From positions 3,750,729 to 3,814,728 of the forward strand of contig NZ_CP069157.1 of assembly GCF_019243775.1 (NCBI RefSeq): a stretch of 64,000 nt of DNA. Direction: 5' to 3'. The notes under the pieces are model-generated. The model searched no databases. It had not been told where the DNA came from and saw nothing but the letters and a program-made list of their open reading frames with translations. The DNA comes from Morganella morganii (lineage in GTDB: Bacteria; Pseudomonadota; Gammaproteobacteria; Enterobacterales; Enterobacteriaceae). The position numbers were made by a program, and so were the translations under genes. Below are positions 1-8,806 of this stretch, one piece after another; positions within the stretch are counted from its first letter, which is position 1, and each line of letters begins with the position of its first letter.

Positions 1-1
1 T

Positions 2-166
2 ATAAAGAGCTTGAAATTACCATTTGGAACAATAGCAATGCATACCTATAATAGCGCAGAAAATATTGAAATAGTTGATTTAAAAATCATAAATATATCT
101 CCTTATTTTTTGTATAGGAACCTTTGCAGAATAATTAAAAAACTAAAAGCAAAAATATTAAAATGA
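2..166 (+). CDS. 3' end of an unidentified O-antigen cluster gene (partial)
   Basis: An open frame enters from the left edge and stops at 164-166, giving 54 C-terminal residues that end in a lysine-rich tail (IIKKLKAKILK). Its TGA overlaps the ATG of the next gene by four bases (ATGA), the usual sign of translational coupling within an operon. Base composition is as AT-rich as the following flippase gene, as expected for an O-antigen cluster. The fragment is too short to name: a sugar transferase or modifying enzyme is the obvious guess from context only. Confidence 0.6.
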   Translation: MKSLKLPFGTIAMHTYNSAENIEIVDLKIINISPYFLYRNLCRIIKKLKAKILK

Positions 167-1631
167 AAAAATCGATAACCTTGAATGGTGTATATAAACT
201 TGCTTTAAATTTATTCAGATTTACCTTACCAGCATTGATAATACCTTATGTATATAGAACATTATCACCTGATAACATCGGTTCTGTTAATTATGCTGAA
301 AGTATATACTCATATTTTAATGCACTCGCCGTTCTCGGATTATCATTCTATGCCATAAGAGAACTAGGTAAAGTAAGAAGCAACAGATTAAAATCTTCTT
401 TTTTATTTTCTAATATCTTTACTATCAATATACTTTTAGTTACCTTTTCGTTATTTCTATATTTATTACTAATCTTCTTTGTAATTAAAGATCCAAAAGT
501 ACAAATCATATCATTGGTTCTTGCTTTAAAGTTATTTTTGCTTGCATTTGATATTGAGTGGGTCAATGAGTCACATGAAGATTATAAATTTATTTCAATA
601 AAAACAATGTTATGCCGCAGCGTATCATTGATTTTAATGTTTTTCCTTATTACATCATCTGACAATTATCTTATCTATGTCTGGCTGAATGTTTTCTTTG
701 ACCTAATAAATGCTCTTTTTTCTTTCTATTATATTGTTTTTTATAAAAAAAAGAGTTTTTTTTCTCATTCAAATTAGTTAGACTCAATAAGTTATTTTCA
801 CATTTTAAAAGGATAGCATCTACATTATTTTTAGTTGATGTTGGTTTTTTATTTTTTGCCTTTGATAAGGTTGCTCTGGGAGCATTTGTTTCTAATACTG
901 AAGTGGCCTATTTTGCACTATCTGAAAAAATTATTGTCTTGGTAGTTGTTATTTCATCAACTATTACTCAAGTTACTTTACCCAGGTTATCTATACTTGC
1001 AAAAACTAACCGCGCGGAATTTTTATTGCTTATAAATAAAATATATACTTCCTTAATGATGATAGTATTACCATCTTTCATCGGTGTATATTTAATGGCT
1101 TCCGAATTTTTATTCATATTCGGCTCTTATGAGTTTATGCCAGCTCTCGATACTATAAAAATATTTTCATTCTACATACTATTTTTTTCACTATTAAAAA
1201 TATTGGCTACTCAAACACTATTTGCACTTAACAAAGAAAAAGTATATATCATTCTTCTTATAGCTTTTGCTTTAGTAAATGCTATCGTGAAATTAGTTTT
1301 CCAAGAAAGTATAAATTCATCTATAAGTATTCTAATTACACTATCACTACTACTACTGATGTCAATTATCATTTACTTCCACATCAGAAATAAAGAAAAA
1401 ATAAAAATACCTATTATTAACAAAAACATATGCATATATATCACTGGCTGCCTGCCTATGTTTTTTATTCCGTTTCTTCGTGAGCACATACATAATGTAT
1501 TTATATTTTCTATTCTGTCTATGATTTTTTCTATATTTTCTTATACAATAGTACTATTGTTTTTTAAAGAATCTATTTCCCAATCTCTCATTAAAAAAAA
1601 TATTGAAACGATAAAATTACCCGGAGTTAAA
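163..1631 (+). pseudogene. wzx: wzx, O-antigen flippase, frame broken at A8/T8 runs
   Basis: Wzx flippases move undecaprenyl-linked O units across the inner membrane. The first 200 or so residues (163-777) are strongly hydrophobic and contain typical Wzx features (residues near IIPYVYRTLSP and a DIEWVNE segment). That frame stops at 775-777, but the -1 frame continues without a stop from 747 through the membrane segments starting VDVGFLFFAFDKVALG. The switch falls at an A8 run (745-752) next to a T8 run (756-763). One added base there would restore one protein of about 490 residues, close to normal Wzx length. The downstream frame has no stop before the next gene and reads into it. Either this is a real pseudogene, a slippage-controlled gene, or a homopolymer error in the sequence. 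The very low GC is normal for O-antigen genes. Confidence 0.8.
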
Positions 1632-2582
1632 ATGATCATCATTATCGGCGGCTCAGGCTTCATTGGTACTCGCCTGTCCACACAATTACAAAAAGACAAT
1701 ATCCCGTTCAAAATCGTTGATATTGAGAAAAGTGCTGCATTTCCTGATCATTGGGAATTTGGGGACGTCACTAAACCGGAATCTCTGGTTGAGCCACTGA
1801 CAGGTTCCGACGTTATTATTAATCTGGCTGCAAAGCACAAAGATAATGTGCATCCTATCAGTCTTTACTATGATGTAAATGTCGATGGCGCTAAACATGT
1901 ATGTGATGTCGCAGCTCAGCTTGGAATCAAACATATCGTCTTTACATCTTCTGTTGCCGTTTACGGTTTTGTTGAAAAAGAAACCGGTGAAGATGGTCAA
2001 TATGAGCCATTCAATGATTACGGTAAATCCAAATTAGCTGCCGAACATGTTTATGATGCCTGGCAGGCAGAAGAAGCAGATCGCACACTGGTGACAATCC
2101 GCCCGACTGTAGTATTTGGTGAAAACAACCGTGGCAATGTCTATAATTTATTCCGCCAGATTGCATCCGGTCGTTTCCTGATGATTGGTGGCGGTAAAAA
2201 CCAAAAATCAATGGCTTATGTTGAAAACATTGCCGCATTCTTAAAATTTGCTACTAACTTTAATTCAGGTCGCCATGTATTTAACTATGTCGATAAACCT
2301 GATTTTAATATGGAAGATCTTACAGATATAATCTGCAAAGCTATGGATAAGCATAAGTCTAATATCCACGTACCATATAGTGTTGGTCTGTTGGGTGGTT
2401 ACTGCTTTGACATTCTGGCAAAAGTGACTGGTAAGGAATTCCCGATAAGCAGCATCCGCATTAAAAAATTCTGTGCCCGTACTCAGTTTAAATCCGATTT
2501 TATTGCTGATACCGGATTTGTTGCCCCAGTGAGCCTGGAACAGGGAATTGCTAATACTGTTCGCCACGAATTTAAGAAGTAA
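1632..2582 (+). CDS. gnu: Gnu-type epimerase (GlcNAc-PP-undecaprenol 4-epimerase family)
   Basis: This is a 316-residue short-chain dehydrogenase/epimerase. It has a GGSGFIG nucleotide-binding loop at residues 6-12, a TSS catalytic serine near 105-107 and a YGKSK motif (Tyr130, Lys134). Whole-length resemblance, including SLYYDVNV, RPTVVFGE, NYVDKPD and GGYCFDILAKVTGK, is to Gnu of E. coli O157, which converts undecaprenyl-PP-GlcNAc to undecaprenyl-PP-GalNAc to start an O unit. I chose the ATG at 1632 because GGAG (1623-1626) sits five bases upstream and the Rossmann fold begins at once. The upstream flippase frame runs into this gene without a stop. UDP-GlcNAc 4-epimerase activity is the main alternative. 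GC is higher than in wzx, closer to the chromosome average. Confidence 0.75.
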   Translation: MIIIIGGSGFIGTRLSTQLQKDNIPFKIVDIEKSAAFPDHWEFGDVTKPESLVEPLTGSDVIINLAAKHKDNVHPISLYYDVNVDGAKHVCDVAAQLGIKHIVFTSSVAVYGFVEKETGEDGQYEPFNDYGKSKLAAEHVYDAWQAEEADRTLVTIRPTVVFGENNRGNVYNLFRQIASGRFLMIGGGKNQKSMAYVENIAAFLKFATNFNSGRHVFNYVDKPDFNMEDLTDIICKAMDKHKSNIHVPYSVGLLGGYCFDILAKVTGKEFPISSIRIKKFCARTQFKSDFIADTGFVAPVSLEQGIANTVRHEFKK

Positions 2583-2637
2583 CATTATAACACCATGTTT
2601 TATTTGATAAACTATTGCCCCTTAAGAGAGGGGTAAT

Positions 2638-3141
2638 ATGCTCAACATCGTCTTATTCGAACCAGAAATACCACCTAACACCGGCAATATCATCCGGTTA
2701 TGTGCCAATACCGGCTTTCGGCTGCATCTTATCCATCCGCTGGGGTTTACCTGGGATGATAAGCGTCTGCGCCGGGCCGGGCTGGATTACAGTGAGTTTG
2801 CGGATATCAAACATCATCATGATTATTACGCCTTTCTCGACAGCGAGGGGCTGAGTTCTGATAATGCGCAGTCGCCAACCGGTAACCGGGTGTTTGCACT
2901 GACCACTAAGGGCACACCTCGTCACAGTAATGTCAGCTATCAGGCCGGTGATTATCTGCTGTTCGGGCCGGAGACTCGTGGGTTGCCGCCTTATGTCCTG
3001 GATAATATGCCTGTGGATCAGAAAATCCGCGTGCCGATGCTGCCGGACAGCCGCAGTATGAATTTATCCAATACCGTTGCAGTAATTGTATTTGAAGCCT
3101 GGCGGCAGCTGGATTATGCAGGGGCGTTATTACGGGATTAA
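2638..3141 (+). CDS. trmL: tRNA (cytidine/uridine-2'-O-)-methyltransferase TrmL
   Basis: TrmL (YibK) methylates the 2'-O of the wobble nucleotide in tRNA-Leu isoacceptors using S-adenosylmethionine. The 167-residue product shows the SPOUT-family signatures: [13 protein letters not shown] near the start, [11 protein letters not shown] in the middle, and [13 protein letters not shown] at the C-terminal knot. Length fits the family. A strong GAGAGGGG ribosome site precedes the ATG. The gene marks the downstream border of the O-antigen locus, as in Proteus and Providencia, and shares a bidirectional terminator with convergent cysE. Confidence 0.95.
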   Translation: MLNIVLFEPEIPPNTGNIIRLCANTGFRLHLIHPLGFTWDDKRLRRAGLDYSEFADIKHHHDYYAFLDSEGLSSDNAQSPTGNRVFALTTKGTPRHSNVSYQAGDYLLFGPETRGLPPYVLDNMPVDQKIRVPMLPDSRSMNLSNTVAVIVFEAWRQLDYAGALLRD

Positions 3142-3162
3142 TGTGTTCTGTATTTCAGTCAC

Positions 3163-3190
3163 AAAAAAGACAGCCTTGGCTGTCTTTTTT
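3163..3190. terminator. Bidirectional terminator between trmL and cysE
   Basis: A near-perfect inverted repeat, A6 GACAGCC tt GGCTGTC T6, lies between convergent trmL and cysE. It carries A and T tails on both sides, so it can end transcription in both directions. Confidence 0.85.
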
Positions 3191-3214
3191 ACTTTTGGCT
3201 GCTGAATCAGGAAA

Positions 3215-4015
3215 CTAAATCCCCTCACACCCGTTAAAGTGCTGATCCATATCCAAGGACGGTTTATCGCAGCCCGGTTTGCCGACAATCTTTGCCGGTA
3301 CACCTGCAACGGTGGTGTGTGCCGGGACCGGGTGCAGAACCACGGAGCCTGCGCCGATTTTGGCACCGCGTCCGATTTCGATATTGCCGAGGATTTTGGC
3401 ACCAGCACCAATCATCACGCCTTCGCGGACTTTCGGGTGGCGGTCGCCGCCGGTTTTGCCGGTACCACCGAGGGTGACGGATTGCAGGATAGAGACATCA
3501 TTTTCCACCACCGCGGTTTCGCCGATGACAATGCCGGTTGCGTGGTCAAACATAATGCCGTGGCCGATTTTTGCGGCCGGGTGGATATCCACACCAAATG
3601 TCACAGAAACCTGGTTCTGAAGGTAGGTTGCCAGCGCGCGGCGGTTCTGGTTCCACAACCAGTTGGCGATGCGGTATGCCTGTAAGGCGTGGAAGCCTTT
3701 CAGGTAGAGCAGCGGCGTGGAGTATTTATCCACTGCCGGATCCCGCAGGCGGACGGCTTTGATATCCATTGCGGCAGATTTAATCATCTGCGGATCATTG
3801 TGATATGCCTCTTCCACCACTTCACGGACAGAAATTGCCGGCATGGTCGGGGTTGCCAGTTTGTTGGCCAGCATAAAACTGAGCGCGCTGCCCAGATTTT
3901 CATGCTTGAGTAATGTCGCATGGAAAAAACTGGCCAGCATCGGCTCACAATCAGCAAAGTCCCGCGCTTCCTGCTTTATATAGCTCCAGACCTCTTCCAG
4001 TTCTTCGTAGGACAT
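3215..4015 (-). CDS. cysE: Serine O-acetyltransferase CysE
   Basis: CysE acetylates L-serine with acetyl-CoA, the committed step of cysteine synthesis, and is normally feedback-inhibited by cysteine. The 266-residue protein has the N-terminal helical domain (CEPMLASFFHATLLKH) and a C-terminal left-handed beta helix of hexapeptide repeats. Asp143 and His158 sit in the conserved VDIHPAAKIG and FDHATG stretches. The start at 4015 is preceded by GAGG; longer readings of this frame extend into gpsA and are not coding. The gene lies just downstream of gpsA and is probably co-transcribed with it. Confidence 0.97.
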   Translation of the reverse strand: MSYEELEEVWSYIKQEARDFADCEPMLASFFHATLLKHENLGSALSFMLANKLATPTMPAISVREVVEEAYHNDPQMIKSAAMDIKAVRLRDPAVDKYSTPLLYLKGFHALQAYRIANWLWNQNRRALATYLQNQVSVTFGVDIHPAAKIGHGIMFDHATGIVIGETAVVENDVSILQSVTLGGTGKTGGDRHPKVREGVMIGAGAKILGNIEIGRGAKIGAGSVVLHPVPAHTTVAGVPAKIVGKPGCDKPSLDMDQHFNGCEGI

Positions 4016-4049
4016 AATTACCTCACAGACTTCGGATAAAAAAACGGGC

Positions 4050-5063
4050 TTAAAAGTGCTCACCTTCTTCTTTGGTGGCTCGCCCCAACAGGGCACGGGC
4101 AGCTTCGAGCACATCTTTATTGCAGTAGAGTATTTGATAGATTTGCTCGGTGATAGGCATTTCAACGCCTGCACGCTCTGCCAGCGCACGAACTTCTTTG
4201 GTATTACGGTATCCTTCCACCACCTGACCGATGCGCTCCTGTGCTTCATCCACACTCACGCCCTGCCCCATCATCATGCCGAAACGGCGGTTACGGGACT
4301 GGTTGTCAGTACAGGTCAGCACGAGGTCACCCAGGCCGGCCATACCCATAAAGGTAGACGGATCTGCGCCTAATGCCACTCCCAGGCGGGTCATTTCTGC
4401 CAGGCCACGGGTGATAAGCGCGGTTCGCGCATTGGCACCAAACCCCATTCCGTCAGAGATCCCCGCACCAATCGCAATGACGTTTTTCACGGCACCGCCG
4501 AGCTGGATCCCGATAAAATCCGGGTTTTTATAAACGCGGAAGCTTTTGCCGCAGTGGAAAAGCTGCTGAACCTCATCCGCAAAGGCAGGCTCTGTCGCTG
4601 CGACAGCAATCGCCGTCGGCAGTCCGGCAGCCAGCTCTTTGGCAAAAGAGGGACCGGAGATCATGGCCAGCGGAATTTTATCCCCGAGGACTTCACGTAC
4701 CACTTCACCCAGCAGACGCCCGGTTTCCGCTTCCAGACCTTTGGTCGCCCAGATAATCCGGGCATCAGGCCGCAGCAGCGGTTTGACACGTTTGAGCACA
4801 TCCCCGAACACATGGCTCGGCACCACCAGCAGAATATTACGGCTGGCCGCGAGGGCTTTTTCAAGGGAGGCTTCAGGGATCAGGGTATCCGGGAACGGGA
4901 CATCCGGCAGAAATGCCTGATTGGCACGATCAGCCTCAAGCTGACGGATATGTTCCGGGTCATGCCCCCACAGCACCACACGGTGCCCGTTACGGGCCAG
5001 TGTGATCGCTAAAGCGGTGCCGTATGAACCGGCACCGAGTACAGTCATAGAAGCGTCTGTCAT
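4050..5063 (-). CDS. gpsA: Glycerol-3-phosphate dehydrogenase [NAD(P)+] GpsA
   Basis: GpsA reduces dihydroxyacetone phosphate to sn-glycerol-3-phosphate for phospholipid synthesis. The 337 residues begin with a Rossmann loop ([12 protein letters not shown]), followed by ISGPSFAKE and the catalytic lysine region [14 protein letters not shown], then the helical C-terminal domain with [13 protein letters not shown]. Its start codon overlaps the stop of secB by one base (TAATG), which implies translational coupling in a secB-gpsA-cysE operon. Confidence 0.97.
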   Translation of the reverse strand: MTDASMTVLGAGSYGTALAITLARNGHRVVLWGHDPEHIRQLEADRANQAFLPDVPFPDTLIPEASLEKALAASRNILLVVPSHVFGDVLKRVKPLLRPDARIIWATKGLEAETGRLLGEVVREVLGDKIPLAMISGPSFAKELAAGLPTAIAVAATEPAFADEVQQLFHCGKSFRVYKNPDFIGIQLGGAVKNVIAIGAGISDGMGFGANARTALITRGLAEMTRLGVALGADPSTFMGMAGLGDLVLTCTDNQSRNRRFGMMMGQGVSVDEAQERIGQVVEGYRNTKEVRALAERAGVEMPITEQIYQILYCNKDVLEAARALLGRATKEEGEHF

Positions 5064-5536
5064 TATGCTTCCTGTGTACCTTCCTGCGCAGCCTGCTGTT
5101 GTTCCTGCTGCTGCAGATAGTTCATGAACAGTGCATCGAAGTTAACCGGTGCCAGGTTCAGCTGAGGGAATGTGCCGCGGCCGACCAGACCTGCGATGCA
5201 CTCACGGGCATACGGGAACAGGATATTCGGGCAGTATGCACCCAGGCAGTGTGCCAGCTGAGTACCTTCCAGACCGCCGATGGTGAAAATACCGGCCTGC
5301 TGAACTTCACACAGGAATGCGGTTTCTTCGCCCATAGTCGCTGTCACAGTGACGCGCAGAACGATTTCATAAACGTCATCAGCCAGTTTGGTTGAGCCGG
5401 TGTCCAGATCCATCTTCACTTCCGGCTGCCACTCCTGCTGGAAAACGGCAGGTGCATTCGGCGCTTCAAAAGAAATATCTTTGGTGTAAACGCGCTGAAT
5501 GTTGAAAGACATTTCTGTGTTTTGTTGTTCTGACAT
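5063..5536 (-). CDS. secB: Protein-export chaperone SecB
   Basis: SecB is a tetrameric cytosolic chaperone that keeps precursor proteins unfolded and delivers them to SecA. The 157-residue acidic product carries the conserved core ([18 protein letters not shown], then [13 protein letters not shown]) and a glutamine-rich acidic C-terminal tail. It heads the secB-gpsA-cysE run. In E. coli grxC lies between yibN and secB; here only a 71-base spacer remains. Confidence 0.97.
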   Translation of the reverse strand: MSEQQNTEMSFNIQRVYTKDISFEAPNAPAVFQQEWQPEVKMDLDTGSTKLADDVYEIVLRVTVTATMGEETAFLCEVQQAGIFTIGGLEGTQLAHCLGAYCPNILFPYARECIAGLVGRGTFPQLNLAPVNFDALFMNYLQQQEQQQAAQEGTQEA

Positions 5537-5607
5537 AGTGTTACCTTTTGATATCCATATAAAGAGTGTGAGTTACAAAGGGGATGTTCCAATTATCCTT
5601 TGCCGGA

Positions 5608-6045
5608 TTACTTTTTGCTGCGGGAAAGCGGTAAGTTATCACCGGTCCAGCCGGAGAGGCCGTCTTTCAGCACAAATACACGTTCAAAACCGGCTTTGAG
5701 CAGGCTTTCAGCCGGTTTGACCAGCTCCATACCGTTGGCGGAAACCAGGATAACAGGACGGTTTTTGTGTTTTTCCACTTCACCGAGGTTGTTGTCTTTA
5801 ATTTCTGACGGCGTCAGATTGACCGCGTCAATGATATGACCACGGCGGAAATCGTCCCGGGTACGGGTATCCACGACAATCGCTTCTTCTTTATTAATCA
5901 GTGCGATAGCGGTAGAACGCGGAATTGTTTTCACTTTTGAAAACAGTCCTTTGACAGTCAGTACGATGACTGAGATCAGTAACGCGACCCATACAAGGCT
6001 GATAATAGGGTGCTTACTGACAAATGGCATAATTTCTTGCAGCAT
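5608..6045 (-). CDS. yibN: Membrane-anchored rhodanese-like protein YibN
   Basis: A 145-residue protein with one N-terminal transmembrane helix ([17 protein letters not shown]) followed by a cytosolic rhodanese-like domain ([15 protein letters not shown]). I chose the ATG at 6045, which matches the E. coli YibN N-terminus (LQEIM then FV); a TTG 39 bases upstream would only add a poor extension. The position where active rhodaneses carry the catalytic cysteine is occupied by VSANGME, with no cysteine, so sulphur transfer is unlikely. It is the first gene of the leftward run that continues into secB. Confidence 0.9.
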   Translation of the reverse strand: MLQEIMPFVSKHPIISLVWVALLISVIVLTVKGLFSKVKTIPRSTAIALINKEEAIVVDTRTRDDFRRGHIIDAVNLTPSEIKDNNLGEVEKHKNRPVILVSANGMELVKPAESLLKAGFERVFVLKDGLSGWTGDNLPLSRSKK

Positions 6046-6399
6046 GGGGGACAATAACTCCCGTTGGTTAATAACAAAGATCAAAGGGCAGAAGTATACC
6101 TGTGTGCCGGTTCAAATACAGCCGGTCTTGCCCGGGTTATGGCTGTTTTCATCGTAATTTTGCGGCGCATGCCGCGAAAATTCATTTTTCCGACAGACAG
6201 AGGGGTTAATTTACCATTGATTCACGGCTAAGGTAAAAAACAAACGCAACAAATTCGCGGTGAATCTCCGCCGCCGGATTGTCCCGAAGTGTAAATCCCG
6301 GATAACAGGACTGGTAACGCTTTAAATGGCATGGAATAATTGCAGTTTAGAATAGTTAAATACGATCGTTTCTTTGGCGTAACGGCAGGGTCAGATAAA
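6046..6399. other. Divergent intergenic region yibN/envC
   Basis: About 350 bases separate the starts of yibN and envC. No open frame here looks coding. It should hold the two divergent promoters, but I could not single out convincing boxes. In E. coli this spot is occupied by gpmI (gpmM); no trace of that gene is visible. Confidence 0.6.
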
Positions 6400-7683
6400 T
6401 TGGCGCATAAGCACGTTTTCCGCACGCATTCCCGCCGGGTGTCCCCCGGTGTCCGCACATTACTGGCAGCTCTGCTGTTGCCGGTCTCTTTTGCTGTTTC
6501 TGCCGCCAATACAACCACCGCCGATGCCAGCAAGAATGAGCTGAAAAATCTCCAGCTGAATATCGCGGAGAAAGAAAAGAGCGTCAAAGAGCAGCAGGGA
6601 AAACGTGCAAATCTGTTAACCCAGCTGAAAAATCAGGAAAAGGATATCGCCGCTGCCGGTCGTGAACTCTATTCCACACAGAAAACCCTGAAACAGCTCG
6701 ACAGTGAAATCACCACTCTCAGCGCAGAAATCAAACAGCTGGATGCGAAGCAGAAAGCCCAGCGGGCGCTGCTGTCAAAACAGCTAGATGCCGCATTCCG
6801 TCAGGGGCGTCATCAGGGTATTGAACTGATTTTCAAGGGTGAGGAAGGCCAGCGCGATGAGCGGATCCTCGCCTATTACACCTATATCGGTGCCGCGCGG
6901 GAAAAAACCATTGCAGAGCTGGAAGAGACCACGCAGCAGTTGCACGCCCGCCGCCAGACCGAGCAGCAAAAACGCGCAGAGCATAAAAGCCTGCTCGGCA
7001 AACAGCAGACTGAAAAGAAAAAGCTGGATCGTGCCCAGACCGCCCGGAAATCCACCCTGACTGAGCTGGAACGCTCACTGAAAGCTGATCAGAAAGATTT
7101 GCTGGTGATGCGGGAAAACGAAAGCCAGCTGCGCAACAAGATAGCCAAAGCGGAGCGCGAGGCCAAAGCCCGCGCGGAACGCGAAGCCCGTGAAGCCGCC
7201 CGTATCCGCGAGAAACAGGCTCAGGCGAAGAAAAAAGGCTCCACCTATACCCCGACTCAGGACGAGCGTTCGCTGATGTCCCGCACTGGGGGACTGGGCC
7301 GTCCGGCCGGTCAGGCTATCTGGCCGGTTCGTGGTCCGCTGCTGCACCGGTTCGGTGACAGTATCTCCGGCGAACTGCGCTGGAAAGGCATGGTAATCGG
7401 CTCACCGGAAGGCACACAGGTAAAAGCAGTGGCAGATGGCCGGGTCCTGCTGGCAGACTGGCTGCAGGGTTATGGTCTGATGGTGGTGGTCGAGCACGGT
7501 AAAGGGGATATGAGCCTTTACGGCTATAACCAGAGCGCACTGGTGAATGTGGGTGATCAGGTGAAAGCCGGTCAGCCGATCGCACTGGTGGGCAGCAGCG
7601 GGGGTCAGGAAAGACCGGGCCTCTATTTTGAAATCCGGCGCCAGGGACGGACGGTTAACCCGCAGCCCTGGCTGGGGAGATAG
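6400..7683 (+). CDS. envC: Murein hydrolase activator EnvC
   Basis: EnvC is a periplasmic septal-ring factor that activates the amidases AmiA and AmiB during cell division. The protein has a signal peptide (LLAALLLPVSFAVSA), a long charged coiled coil to about residue 290, and a C-terminal LytM/M23 domain (WPVRGPLLHRFG to FEIRRQGRTVNPQPWLGR). As in E. coli, the LytM domain lacks the usual zinc ligands, consistent with activation rather than cleavage. No ATG fits. I favour TTG at 6400, preceded by CAGGG, giving 427 residues (E. coli 419). TTG 6340 and GTG 6439 are alternatives. yibQ follows after six bases. Confidence 0.93.
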   Translation: MAHKHVFRTHSRRVSPGVRTLLAALLLPVSFAVSAANTTTADASKNELKNLQLNIAEKEKSVKEQQGKRANLLTQLKNQEKDIAAAGRELYSTQKTLKQLDSEITTLSAEIKQLDAKQKAQRALLSKQLDAAFRQGRHQGIELIFKGEEGQRDERILAYYTYIGAAREKTIAELEETTQQLHARRQTEQQKRAEHKSLLGKQQTEKKKLDRAQTARKSTLTELERSLKADQKDLLVMRENESQLRNKIAKAEREAKARAEREAREAARIREKQAQAKKKGSTYTPTQDERSLMSRTGGLGRPAGQAIWPVRGPLLHRFGDSISGELRWKGMVIGSPEGTQVKAVADGRVLLADWLQGYGLMVVVEHGKGDMSLYGYNQSALVNVGDQVKAGQPIALVGSSGGQERPGLYFEIRRQGRTVNPQPWLGR

Positions 7684-7689
7684 CACACA

Positions 7690-8763
7690 GTGACTTACCG
7701 GCAGAAAACCAAAAATATCGTACTGACTTCGTTACTTTTTATCACTTCGTCACTGATAACGTTTTCTGCCGCTGCAGCGCAGCTCGCCATTGTGATCGAT
7801 GATTTCGGTTACCGCAAACAGGATGATAACCGCATCCTGGAACTGCCGCCGCAGGTCTCCATTGCTATCCTGCCGAATTCCCCGTTCGGCAAAGAAATGG
7901 CAGAAAAAGCACACCGCCAGGGCCGTGAAATTCTTATCCATATGCCTATGGCACCGATCAGCAAACAGCCGCTGGAGCGCGACACTCTACGCCCGTCCAT
8001 GAGTGCCGCAGAAATTGATACCCTGATTAAAGCTGCGATTGCCCGGGTGCCGTATGCCACCGGCATGAATAACCATATGGGCAGCGCGATGACCTCTGAT
8101 CTGACCGCCATGCAGCATGTGATGGCGTCTCTCTCCGGCTCCGGTTTTTATTTCCTCGACAGTGTGACCATCGGCAGCACCAAAGCGACACAGGCTGCAC
8201 AGGGAACACCGGTTCGCGTACTGCGCCGCCAGGTTTTTCTGGATAATGTGCAGACAGAGGAAGAGACGCGCAAGCAACTGAACCGGGCTGTTGCTCTGGC
8301 ACGCAAACAGGGGTCGGTGATCGCTATCGGGCACCCGCATCCGTCGACGGTCCGCGCACTGCATAAACTCATCCCGCAACTGCCTCCGGATATTGAGCTG
8401 GTATCGCCGGGATATATGCTGACGCATGCCGGTAAACCATCTGCCGTGAAACCGCAGCCGGAGAAACCGGTCGTGCCGGTCAAACCGGTGGTGAAGGAAA
8501 AACCGTGGCTGACACCAATGACTGAGCAGTGTGAGGGTAAAGCAGAAATCGGCGGGGAGTTCTACACCAACTATATCAATCTGCTGACGGAAGCACTCCT
8601 GAGAGATCAGATGAACGGCAAAGTGGCGGAAGTCCTGTTATCCGTCCGCATGGCGCTACCGCAGCCGGATACCGCGCCGCCTGCGGCAAAAGAGTCAGTC
8701 AGCACTGACCTGAAGGCCGCGGAAAAAGTACCGGCTGAACCGGCGGCAGAGACTCAGCGATAG
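7690..8763 (+). CDS. yibQ: Divergent polysaccharide deacetylase YibQ
   Basis: The 357-residue product starts with GTG and a signal peptide ending SAAAAQ. The fold begins with LAIVIDDFGYR and includes PNSPFG, HMPM and GHPHPSTV, typical of the divergent polysaccharide deacetylase family 2. The E. coli homologue is shorter (319 residues). The extra length here is a proline/lysine-rich linker from about residue 255 and an additional C-terminal segment (NLLTEALLRDQMNG) of unknown role. It is co-directional with envC and almost certainly in the same operon, suggesting an envelope or peptidoglycan role. No enzymatic activity can be asserted. Confidence 0.88.
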   Translation: MTYRQKTKNIVLTSLLFITSSLITFSAAAAQLAIVIDDFGYRKQDDNRILELPPQVSIAILPNSPFGKEMAEKAHRQGREILIHMPMAPISKQPLERDTLRPSMSAAEIDTLIKAAIARVPYATGMNNHMGSAMTSDLTAMQHVMASLSGSGFYFLDSVTIGSTKATQAAQGTPVRVLRRQVFLDNVQTEEETRKQLNRAVALARKQGSVIAIGHPHPSTVRALHKLIPQLPPDIELVSPGYMLTHAGKPSAVKPQPEKPVVPVKPVVKEKPWLTPMTEQCEGKAEIGGEFYTNYINLLTEALLRDQMNGKVAEVLLSVRMALPQPDTAPPAAKESVSTDLKAAEKVPAEPAAETQR

Positions 8764-8806
8764 CAGGACCGGGATAACCAGCCCGGCCGACAGTATGATC
8801 AGATTA

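Noticed and set aside
903..2582. Natural bifunctional flippase-epimerase protein
   Set aside because: The join is at an A8 run, gnu has its own ribosome site, and Wzx-epimerase fusions are not known; listed as a finding but not annotated as one protein.
4016..4255. 80-residue N-terminal extension of CysE
   Set aside because: It lies inside gpsA in another frame, has no similarity to CysE, and a GAGG-preceded ATG at 4015 gives the family length.
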